The position numbers and the translations under genes were made by a program. A stretch of 15,622 nucleotides of DNA from Saprospirales bacterium (GTDB taxonomy: Bacteria; Bacteroidota; Bacteroidia; Chitinophagales; Saprospiraceae), in NCBI GenBank assembly GCA_003448025.1, contig DLXL01000407.1:1-15622 (forward strand). Direction: 5' to 3'. Position 1 is the first letter of the stretch; each line of letters begins with the position of its first letter. The notes under the pieces were generated by a model. That model was not told the origin of the DNA. It did no database searches and saw nothing but the letters and a program-made list of their open reading frames with translations. Positions 1-6,613 of the stretch are shown here, piece after piece.

Positions 1-28
1 CACCGTTCATCGTTCATCGTCCACCGTT
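1..28 (-). repeat. Heptanucleotide direct-repeat tract
   Basis: Four contiguous 7-bp units. Read on the minus strand they are AACGGTG, GACGATG, AACGATG, AACGGTG, consensus RACGRTG. The tract overlaps the 3' end of rdgB and supplies its last codons (VDDER) and its stop codon at 7-9. A related tract lies at 12976-13019. It starts at the window edge and may continue outside. Confidence 0.75.
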
Positions 29-594
29 AACACCTCCACCAGTTTCCTCGTAGCCTTGGCCCGATGGCTAATTTCTGTTTTTACATCATCGCCGAGTTGG
101 GCGAAGGTTTGTTCGTAGCCTTCCGGAATAAAGATCGGATCATAGCCGAAGCCTTCGGTTCCTTGTTTTTGTGGTGATATTTGACCCTTGCAAACGCCTT
201 CCAGCAGGGTTTCTTTATCGCCCTGAATAAGCGCGATCACTGCGCGGAACTGCGCGCTGCGGTCGGTATGGCCATCCAGATTCCGGAGCAGGAGATCCAT
301 ATTGTCGTTGGCGTCTCTGGATGGGCCGGCATAACGAGCGGTATGAACGCCCGGCGCGCCGTTGAGTGCTGAAACCTCCAGCCCGGCGTCTTCAGAAAAG
401 CAGTCATAGCCATATTTTTCCTTGACATACCGTGCTTTCAGCAGGGCATTGCCCTCCAGCGTATTTTCTGTTTCTTCGATATCTTCCAGACAACCAATGT
501 CTTTTAAGGTTTTAATCTGGTAACCCGGACCCAGCACCAGTTCAACCTCATGGGCTTTGTGTGCGTTATTGGTGGCAAAAACGAGAACTTGCAT
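7..594 (-). CDS. rdgB: XTP/dITP diphosphatase (non-canonical purine NTP pyrophosphatase, RdgB/HAM1 family)
   Basis: This cytoplasmic house-cleaning enzyme hydrolyses dITP, XTP and ITP to the monophosphate plus pyrophosphate, keeping deaminated purines out of DNA and RNA. The 195 aa match the usual family length of about 190-200. Visible family motifs: the N-terminal substrate loop TNNAHK (8-13); ETENTLEGNALLKA (41-54), equivalent to the usual E.G.TF.ENA..KA; FSEDAGLEVSALNGAPG (66-82), with Asp69 at the catalytic aspartate position; GFGYDPIF (148-155); and SHRAKA (176-181). The ATG at 594 directly precedes the first beta strand (QVLVFATNN). It is divergent from the gene at 634, leaving 39 bp between start codons, so the two promoters must be very close or overlap. 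The oddity is that the C-terminal VDDER and stop are encoded by a heptanucleotide repeat tract. Identification is from motifs and is strong. Confidence 0.95.
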   Translation of the reverse strand: MQVLVFATNNAHKAHEVELVLGPGYQIKTLKDIGCLEDIEETENTLEGNALLKARYVKEKYGYDCFSEDAGLEVSALNGAPGVHTARYAGPSRDANDNMDLLLRNLDGHTDRSAQFRAVIALIQGDKETLLEGVCKGQISPQKQGTEGFGYDPIFIPEGYEQTFAQLGDDVKTEISHRAKATRKLVEVLTVDDER

Positions 595-633
595 GATTGT
601 TATTTACTTTCGCTGCAATCCTACAGCTATTCT

Positions 634-1833
634 ATGACATTCAGACTTCTTTTTCTGGTACTTTTTGGGTTTGGGGTATGCAACGCTTTTGCGCAAACAT
701 ATGTTCCCGGCGAGTCGTATTTTGATGGCAATGGCTATGTGGAATATCTGGCGGGCAATCTCCCGATTATCATTACGGCTCCGCACGGAGGCTTACTGGC
801 TCCGGCTTCTATTCCAGACAGGGATTGCGCGGGTTGTTCAGTGGTAAATGATTTCAATACACAGGAGCTTGCGCGCGCCTTTGCACAGGCTGTACACGCA
901 CGCACCGGCTGCTGGCCACATGTGATTTTCAACAAGTTGCATCGGAGAAAACTGGATGCCAACCGGGATATCGCGGAAGCCGCCGACGGCAACCCAGCGG
1001 CAGAATCTGCCTGGTACGCTTTTCATGCCTTTGTGGAAACGGCTAAAAACCAGTTGTTGCCTCAATTTGGCAAAGGCCTGTACATTGATTTACATGGGCA
1101 TGGCCATGCCATTCAACGCCTGGAACTTGGGTATTTGCTTTCCAAGGCAGAACTGGCCTTGCAGGATGCTACCCTGAACACCCCCTTTTATGTCGACCAA
1201 AGCAGCATCAGGCATTTGGCCGGAAACAATGTGCAGAGCTTGAGTCATGCCGAACTGCTGCACGGCTCGCAGAGTCTGGGCGAACTATTGGCTCAACGCG
1301 GCTACCCGGCCACTCCGAGTGAATCAGATCCATTTCCTGATGCAGATGAAGATTATTTTAACGGCGGATATAACACGGCCAGACACAGTTCATACCAAAA
1401 CGGCGCCTTGGATGGACTGCAAATAGAGTGCAACCGAAACGGGATTCGGGATTCTATGCATAACGTTTTGCGTTTTGCCGATTCCCTTTCGGTGACGGTA
1501 ATGGATTATCTGGGTCGACATTTTTTTGGCAGCGCCGATGCATTTTTATGCGGCATGAGCAGCACCCCTCCGGAAGTGTCGCTGCCGGATCAATTACTGG
1601 TGTTCCCACAGCCTTATTGTTATCAGTTTACGGTAAAAAAATCCCGTCAGGCGCCGCCGGGAAACTGGACGCTGGGCGTGTATGATTTTTTTGGCAATAT
1701 GTTGGGCATACATGATCTGGACGATGATACGGAACTGACACTGAACCCTTCGCCTCCGGGGCATGTTTGGCTGGTGCTTTGGGTAGATGGAGAGATGATG
1801 GGAATGCGTTCGATTTTTCGCTTTTGCAGATGA
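634..1833 (+). CDS. Exported N-formylglutamate amidohydrolase-like protein with degenerate T9SS sorting domain
   Basis: A 399-aa protein with a signal peptide (residues 1-20, hydrophobic core RLLFLVLFGFGV, cleavage near NAFA-Q). I chose the ATG at 634 because it starts directly before this signal. An upstream in-frame ATG at 550 would add 28 residues and overlap rdgB. The body resembles the N-formylglutamate amidohydrolase/zinc-dependent deacylase family: IIITAPHGG (46-53), IPDRD (60-64), KLDANRDIAEA (106-116), IDLHGHGH (151-158) and LQIECNR (262-268). H51, H154 and E265 are plausible zinc or catalytic residues by position, which is inference. The C-terminus (about 321-399) has T9SS type-A-like features: LVFPQP instead of the usual FPNP, VYDFFGNMLG, PPGHVWLVLW, then a basic end. 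The sequence suggests a secreted or surface hydrolase; the substrate is unknown. Family assignment is moderate and catalytic activity is unproven. Confidence 0.75.
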   Translation: MTFRLLFLVLFGFGVCNAFAQTYVPGESYFDGNGYVEYLAGNLPIIITAPHGGLLAPASIPDRDCAGCSVVNDFNTQELARAFAQAVHARTGCWPHVIFNKLHRRKLDANRDIAEAADGNPAAESAWYAFHAFVETAKNQLLPQFGKGLYIDLHGHGHAIQRLELGYLLSKAELALQDATLNTPFYVDQSSIRHLAGNNVQSLSHAELLHGSQSLGELLAQRGYPATPSESDPFPDADEDYFNGGYNTARHSSYQNGALDGLQIECNRNGIRDSMHNVLRFADSLSVTVMDYLGRHFFGSADAFLCGMSSTPPEVSLPDQLLVFPQPYCYQFTVKKSRQAPPGNWTLGVYDFFGNMLGIHDLDDDTELTLNPSPPGHVWLVLWVDGEMMGMRSIFRFCR

Positions 1834-1851
1834 TTCTGCTGCTTATTTTTG
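1824..1851 (+). promoter_or_regulatory. Bacteroidota-type promoter candidate for the JmjC-like gene
   Basis: TTG at 1824-1826, a 17-bp spacer, then TATTTTTG at 1844-1851. This matches the Bacteroidota vegetative consensus TTG-N17-23-TAnnTTTG. The predicted transcript would start near 1856, about 40 nt before the ATG at 1895. The spacer also holds a small GCAGA/TCTGC stem (1826-1830/1835-1839) around the stop codon of the upstream gene. That could act as a weak terminator, but the stem is only 5 bp. Confidence 0.5.
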
Positions 1852-1894
1852 CCCTTGTTTCCGTCCTGCTCACCCATTCAAACAAGTTTGTCTT

Positions 1895-2734
1895 ATGCTG
1901 GAACTTCAGCCTGTTGATCGCAGGGCCGGTCTTACCCGTGAACAGTTTGCTCAAGCTTATCTTGAGCCGCTTAAGCCGGTTGTCCTTACGGATTTGATGG
2001 ATAACTGGCCGGCTAAAAGCAAGTGGACCGTAGATCATTTTAAGACTCATTACGGTGATCTGATGGTGCCTGTGGTGTCTACCAACTATTCAAGACCAGG
2101 CAGAAGTTATCTGATGCCTGATATGGATATTACATTCAGAGAGTATCTGGAGATTATGGAAGCCGGCCCTTCCGATTTGCGTATTTTTCTGTGGAATATT
2201 TTCCGCAAGGCACCGGAACTCAGGAAGGATTTTACCATCCCGGATATCATGGATGGCTTTGTAGACGAAGTACCTTTTATGTTTTTTGGTTGTGAAGGTT
2301 CCCGGGTGGCCTTGCATTACGATCTCGATCTGAGCCACGTTTTTTTGAACCAGATTCATGGCCGTAAGCGGGTTATATTGTTCCCACACGAACAGAGCCG
2401 GAATCTCTACCATTTACCATTTTCGGCAGCCAGTCATATCAATCTGTTAAAACCAGATTTCCATAAGTACCCGGCTCTGAAACAGGTAAAGGGTCAGCAA
2501 GTAATACTCATGCCCGGGGAAACCCTGTTCATTCCGCGCGGGTATTGGCATTATATTGAATATACCGATAGTGGATACTCTATCAGTTTACGCGCTTTCA
2601 ACTCTATGCTCGATCGGGTACAAGGTTTGTCGAGTATTACCACTAATTATGCAATAGACAAGATACTGAACAAGTTCCTGGGCAAACGCTGGTACAATTT
2701 CAAGGTTAGGATGGCGATGAAACGGGCGGAGTGA
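1895..2734 (+). CDS. Cupin-like JmjC-domain protein (putative Fe(II)/2-oxoglutarate-dependent oxygenase)
   Basis: A 279-aa cytoplasmic protein without signal peptide or TM segment. Its layout is that of the cupin_8/JmjC family: an N-terminal PVVLTDLMDNWPAKSKWT (28-45, the family's 'PvvI.g....WPA..kW' opening), an Fe(II) HxD motif in ALHYDLDLSH (H141, D143), a 2-oxoglutarate lysine candidate in GRKRVILFP (K158), and the distal iron histidine in PRGYWHYIEY (H219) after PGETLFIP. All three expected metal ligands are present, so activity is plausible. Members of this family hydroxylate protein side chains or small molecules, and nothing here reveals the target. The ATG at 1895 lies 61 bp after the preceding gene and about 40 nt after a good promoter candidate (1824-1851). 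It could be read alone or with its upstream neighbour. The family call is confident; the substrate is unknown. Confidence 0.85.
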   Translation: MLELQPVDRRAGLTREQFAQAYLEPLKPVVLTDLMDNWPAKSKWTVDHFKTHYGDLMVPVVSTNYSRPGRSYLMPDMDITFREYLEIMEAGPSDLRIFLWNIFRKAPELRKDFTIPDIMDGFVDEVPFMFFGCEGSRVALHYDLDLSHVFLNQIHGRKRVILFPHEQSRNLYHLPFSAASHINLLKPDFHKYPALKQVKGQQVILMPGETLFIPRGYWHYIEYTDSGYSISLRAFNSMLDRVQGLSSITTNYAIDKILNKFLGKRWYNFKVRMAMKRAE

Positions 2735-2749
2735 GAAAGGGTAGGGAAT

Positions 2750-2787
2750 TACATGATTGACGAGTACATGATTACATGATTGAGGAG
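2750..2787 (+). repeat. 15-bp direct repeat flanking a half unit
   Basis: TACATGATTGACGAG (2750-2764) and TACATGATTGAGGAG (2773-2787) match at 14 of 15 positions and are separated by one truncated unit TACATGAT (2765-2772). The tract lies in the 181-bp gap after the JmjC-like gene and resembles the short intergenic repeats elsewhere in the window in style but not in sequence. The rest of the gap is AT-rich with no clear promoter. The closest -7 match is CACCTTTG at 2852-2859, one base off consensus and without a -33 partner. Confidence 0.6.
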
Positions 2788-2915
2788 GGAGAGCGTTGCT
2801 TTTGGGGAATTCTATTCAAAAAGTGTTACAAATTTTTAAGGCAACCTTCTACACCTTTGCCCCATCAAACCGATTGGGATGAAATATCTAACCTTAAAAC
2901 AGATTGAACTAATCC

Positions 2916-3155
2916 ATGAAAAAGCAAAAATTCAAAACGAAGCTTCTATTATTCCAGGAACTTGGTATTACCAAATCTACTTTTTATCGTTTAGTAAATC
3001 AAAAAAAACTGAAGATCAGCCGGAGTTTGATAACTCCGAAAGAGGAAAATGAGTTGCGGATTGCGCTGGGATTTCCGCCATTGCCCAAATTCAGGTCTGA
3101 TTTGGGACAAGATGGGACAAAAAGAGTAATGTATGTGCGTTTACCTTTGGCATAG
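2916..3155 (+). CDS. Small putative helix-turn-helix protein
   Basis: A 79-aa basic, lysine-rich protein starting at ATG 2916. Residues about 10-33 (LLFQELGITKSTFYRLVNQ, then KKLKI) look like a helix-turn-helix, with 'LGITKSTFYRLV' matching the usual turn plus recognition-helix pattern. A second helix, LITPKEENELRIALGF (38-53), follows. The tail (54-79) is low in structure, and its DNA contains a short GGGACAA direct repeat, so the true end of the folded part may be near residue 60. A second ORF of 57 codons (2879-3052, another frame, ATG) overlaps it. I prefer the 2916 frame because of the HTH-like pattern. No partner gene is evident and its role, perhaps DNA binding, is inference. It could be a remnant of a larger regulator or a mobile-element gene. 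Confidence 0.45.
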   Translation: MKKQKFKTKLLLFQELGITKSTFYRLVNQKKLKISRSLITPKEENELRIALGFPPLPKFRSDLGQDGTKRVMYVRLPLA

Positions 3156-3278
3156 TCATTAGCTAATAGACCGGGCAGTGCACGGCCCACCATTTATGAA
3201 TCTTTCCTGTACTAATCCATGCACGGTGGCATTCGCTACAGCAGTGCCCTATTATTCATTTTCAAAACATTTTTTCAC

Positions 3279-6200
3279 ATGCACAACACTTCATTTGTTT
3301 ATGCACGCACTCGCCAACGGTCAAAGAGTGGATTCAGGCCAGTGCTTTTTAGCATTGTTTTCACGTTTCTTCTGGGTGCCTCATCGGTTTTTTCTCAAAA
3401 TTGCTCAGCCGTCTTTTCGCTGGTTACTTTCCCTCAGAGTCTGGGCGTTTGTGATCTGACTTTCCCGGTAATTATCCATGGCTTTCATACATACAATGAG
3501 CCTCGGAGCTTTGAAGTAAGCATCGCTTACAAACCAGCCGAATTTACCCTGGCTAATACGGGTCAGCTGATCAATGTGGTAATCACCAATAATGGTATTG
3601 GCACAGAAACCCTTACAGGAACATGGCTGATTGATGAAAATATTGATTTGGAAATTTATCAGGAAGACCTGGCGCTGCGATTTAACAGGGTTTCATCAGG
3701 CTTTCAAAAATCTCTCCAATTTTCCATTACAGACAATTATTGTACTCCTGCCGCGGTTACAACATTCAGTGAGTCAATCAATATTTCACCAGCCTTTACT
3801 GATTTGCGAGGCGCCCCGTCCAATTCCGTCTTTTGGCTATTGATTAATGATTGGCTAAAATTTTGTACTCCCAACCAATCCTACACAAACAACGTCTTGA
3901 TTGAAGATGAGCTGATTGTGGATAATGATATTTGCTTTAAGGCGTTGCAATCTTCCGGATCCGGTTTTATTGCGCTTATGCCCGGGGCAAAAATCAGGGT
4001 TACTAACGGCCATACATTAGACATCGACAATATGGAAATTTACACCTGCGGTGTTAGGCTCGCTCAGGGGATTATTGTGGAGCCGGGTGCTATGCTGAAG
4101 ATAAAAAACTCCACCATTCGGGATTGCAGGTTTGGGATTGATGCCAGGCCAGGCTCAAAGTTGCTGATTGAAAGCACGAATTTTGTGGATAACTACATCG
4201 GGGTTAACTTCAACATGACGGGAGCTCCGTTTGCCACTACCATTCTTAGCTTCCAGGACAATCATTTTTTCACAGAAAATGGCCTTAAACAGCCCTTTGA
4301 TGGAATGCAGGAAGCAGTGGAAACCAGAGGTTATTGTGGTATCCGGGTGAATAACTATAAAGACTTTAACGTCTTTGGCCTTGGGAACGCCAATATCCCT
4401 GCCGGAAATCATTTTTCTGCCCTCGCCAACGGGATCATCGCTGTGAGAACGCCTGCCAATTTGAACAACATGACGTTCGATGACATGAAATCAGTGGGCG
4501 CCGCTGCTTATCCGCTCGAAGGATTCGGGATTCACCTCAGTAGTAAAGGCGGTCCGTACTGGGCCAACCTGAACGATCCCTGGCATCCGGCAGGAAGCTT
4601 CACCTTTAATGATTGCAAGGTTGGCGTGAAGGCCATACACTATGGCGGCGGTGTGGAAAATGCCATCATGACAAATGTAGGGGTGGGCATTGACTGGGAA
4701 AACAGCCAGGATCATGTGCTCAACTTTGAAAACAATACCATTACAGCGCGCGAAGCCGGTATTCGTTCTTTCCTGAATGAGCCTACACACCCCTTGAGCA
4801 TCATCAATGAAAATACCATCACCATCACGGGCAGTGGCGGCGGAACCAACCCGGCCATGGGTATCCGTCTGAATGAAGGTGGTTTTGGCATCGTTCCCGG
4901 CAACCCGGGCGCCATTGGCGGGCGAGGCTGGACCATCAACGAAAACCACATTACCATGCAAAATGGCGGGCGGGGTATCCAATACCGCACCGGGTGGGAT
5001 GGATTGTTCCGCCTTAATGAGATCACCAATCTGGCTCAGACGCACAATTATGATGGTATCTGGACGGACGGCTCCGCTTTTACAATAGTGGGTACCAGCA
5101 CCATTACCCAATCGCTTACCGGCAACGGACTGGGCGACTCCCGGGCCATCCGTTCTGCCGGCGGCTGGGGCAACTCTTTCATTTCAAATTGTGTAGACAA
5201 TACCAATACCGGAATGCAGTTCTATGATATAGCCGACTTTACCGACAACGTGCTGCTCAATGCCATGAATACCCATACTACCGGTCTGCAATTGGGCGAC
5301 GATGTACAGGGAAATGTGTTTATCGGCGATCAACACCACACCGGCAATACCTGGGAACTCGGCCAGATTCCTGCCGGCGGATTTGGCGGGGTGCATTGGG
5401 GTGGGCCAGGGTTTGCAATACTCTCACAGTTTTTTGTGGACAAGCTTGAAAATCCTTCTTTCAACCCGCCGGTTGACCCTGGTGATGGTTGGTTTAAAAA
5501 TGAACCGCTTCCTAACCCTACCCCAACCGGGGGTGGCTGCACTTTTCCTTCTCCCGATCCGGAAAATCCGAAGCCCAGAGAAAGCGATTTGCCTACAGAG
5601 CTGGATGCCGCCATTGTTAGCGGCCTGCTGCCTACAGATGGCTACGGGCCGGAAATGTTGTGGAAAGGGCGGTATCGGCTTTACCGCAAGATGTTGCGCC
5701 GCCCGGCTTTGGAGAGCTACGCCCCACAGTACTCCGCTTTCAAAAACGCGTATGCCAACCAGGCCTTGGGCAGGCTGGCCTTTATTTCAGAGGAAAAAGC
5801 CAAATTGTTTCAGGTAACGGCTGCCGAACAGGCTGCTTCAGAAACATATCGCAGCTCATTGGCCCAGCAACGGTCCAACATTCGGGCTATGGATGAACAG
5901 CGTCAGGCAGGACAAACCATCCAGGAAGCTCAATACGCAACCTTGCTTCAAGAGCGCGACAACACGCTTGCCCAATACGAACAGTTTTTGGCCAACCTGA
6001 GCACCACCCGATTGCAAAAAATACAGCAATTACTGACCCTAAACAGCAGCGTGATTACGGCACAAGGCATAGAAGCCAACCATAAAATCGTGAATGATAT
6101 TGTACTGTGTGTGCTGGCAACCGATACCCTTACCTCGGCTCATTTGACAGCGCTAAACGCCATAGCAGCGCAGTGTCCGCTTTCCGGAGGCGATGCCGTG

Positions 6201-6551
6201 TACGAGGCCCGTGCCTGGGTATCGCATTTTGGTGGTCAGGAATTTGATGATACCACACTTTGCGGTGCGCAACGCCCTTCAAATGGACGGGTGGAAGAGC
6301 TGGAAAAGCAAGAGGATGAGGATATCGTGAGGCTTTTTCCAAACCCAACTACAGGCAATCTGTACTGGAAGGGTGCTAAAGATGCGGTATCAATACGGGT
6401 GTTTAACATGCTAGGTTCTGTAGTGGGCAGCATTTCCCTTGCAGAACAACAGGTATCTTTGGGACACCTTCCTTCTGGCATTTATCATGTACAATTGCTA
6501 GATGAAGGGGATGTGCTTTTGTATAGTGGTACCATTTTGATCAACCAATAG
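3279..6551 (+). CDS. Large T9SS-exported parallel beta-helix surface protein with C-terminal helical module
   Basis: A 1090-aa protein from the ATG at 3279; an upstream in-frame ATG at 3219 would add 20 residues before the signal peptide. A basic n-region (RTRQRSKSGFR) is followed by a hydrophobic stretch and cleavage near SSVFSQ-N (residue 40). Residues about 41-205 are beta-rich (adhesion-type strands). Residues about 210-720 carry repeated short strand/turn units with stacked N, G and I (for example MLKIKNSTIRDCRFGIDAR, ISNCVDNTNTG), typical of pectate-lyase-like right-handed beta-helices. A proline-rich linker (725-770) leads to a helical region (775-985) with coiled-coil-like Gln/Glu-rich segments and a closing motif CPLSGGDAVYEARAW (965-979). 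Residues 1016-1090 are a canonical T9SS type-A sorting domain (VRLFPNPTTGNLYW ... LPSGIYHVQLL). Likely a cell-surface or secreted adhesin or glycan-interacting protein; no catalytic site is recognised. It heads a run of three cargo genes. Confidence 0.85.
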   Translation: MHNTSFVYARTRQRSKSGFRPVLFSIVFTFLLGASSVFSQNCSAVFSLVTFPQSLGVCDLTFPVIIHGFHTYNEPRSFEVSIAYKPAEFTLANTGQLINVVITNNGIGTETLTGTWLIDENIDLEIYQEDLALRFNRVSSGFQKSLQFSITDNYCTPAAVTTFSESINISPAFTDLRGAPSNSVFWLLINDWLKFCTPNQSYTNNVLIEDELIVDNDICFKALQSSGSGFIALMPGAKIRVTNGHTLDIDNMEIYTCGVRLAQGIIVEPGAMLKIKNSTIRDCRFGIDARPGSKLLIESTNFVDNYIGVNFNMTGAPFATTILSFQDNHFFTENGLKQPFDGMQEAVETRGYCGIRVNNYKDFNVFGLGNANIPAGNHFSALANGIIAVRTPANLNNMTFDDMKSVGAAAYPLEGFGIHLSSKGGPYWANLNDPWHPAGSFTFNDCKVGVKAIHYGGGVENAIMTNVGVGIDWENSQDHVLNFENNTITAREAGIRSFLNEPTHPLSIINENTITITGSGGGTNPAMGIRLNEGGFGIVPGNPGAIGGRGWTINENHITMQNGGRGIQYRTGWDGLFRLNEITNLAQTHNYDGIWTDGSAFTIVGTSTITQSLTGNGLGDSRAIRSAGGWGNSFISNCVDNTNTGMQFYDIADFTDNVLLNAMNTHTTGLQLGDDVQGNVFIGDQHHTGNTWELGQIPAGGFGGVHWGGPGFAILSQFFVDKLENPSFNPPVDPGDGWFKNEPLPNPTPTGGGCTFPSPDPENPKPRESDLPTELDAAIVSGLLPTDGYGPEMLWKGRYRLYRKMLRRPALESYAPQYSAFKNAYANQALGRLAFISEEKAKLFQVTAAEQAASETYRSSLAQQRSNIRAMDEQRQAGQTIQEAQYATLLQERDNTLAQYEQFLANLSTTRLQKIQQLLTLNSSVITAQGIEANHKIVNDIVLCVLATDTLTSAHLTALNAIAAQCPLSGGDAVYEARAWVSHFGGQEFDDTTLCGAQRPSNGRVEELEKQEDEDIVRLFPNPTTGNLYWKGAKDAVSIRVFNMLGSVVGSISLAEQQVSLGHLPSGIYHVQLLDEGDVLLYSGTILINQ

Positions 6552-6567
6552 ATTTCAGTTCATTTCT

Positions 6568-6603
6568 GGCAGGCAGTTTTCCGTTAGTGGAAGACTGCCT
6601 GCC
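6568..6603 (+). terminator. Intercistronic hairpin before the first propeller-PKD gene
   Basis: GGCAGGCAGTTTTCC (6568-6582) pairs with GGAAGACTGCCTGCC (6589-6603). The stem is 15 bp with one wobble position and a 6-nt loop. It begins 17 nt after the stop of the beta-helix gene and ends 10 nt before the ATG at 6614. No U-tract follows, so it may be a processing, stability or attenuation element rather than a classical terminator. Confidence 0.65.
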
Positions 6604-6613
6604 TATTAATTTG

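Noticed and set aside
617..624. Minus-strand TAGGATTG as rdgB promoter, and plus-strand TACTTTCG (605-612) for the gene at 634
   Set aside because: Each is one base off the -7 consensus and has no -33 element at proper spacing. They are too weak to annotate, although some promoter must lie here.
3142..3149. TACCTTTG as promoter for the beta-helix gene
   Set aside because: The -7 match is exact, but there is no TTG at 17-23 nt upstream, it lies in the end of the HTH reading frame, and the leader would be about 120 nt. Left unannotated.
2999..3193. Minus-strand ORF of 64 codons
   Set aside because: It overlaps the putative HTH gene antisense, has no motif, and starts in an intergenic stretch.
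3173..3249. Possible nested stem (GGGCA/TGCCC with CCACC/GGTGG) before the beta-helix gene
   Set aside because: Only two 5-bp helices separated by unpaired stretches, much weaker than the three intercistronic hairpins. Could be chance.
4491..5111. Open minus-strand frame of 206 codons inside the beta-helix gene
   Set aside because: It is antisense to a convincing repeat protein and has no motif. A lack of stops is expected opposite Gly/Asn/Thr-rich repeats.
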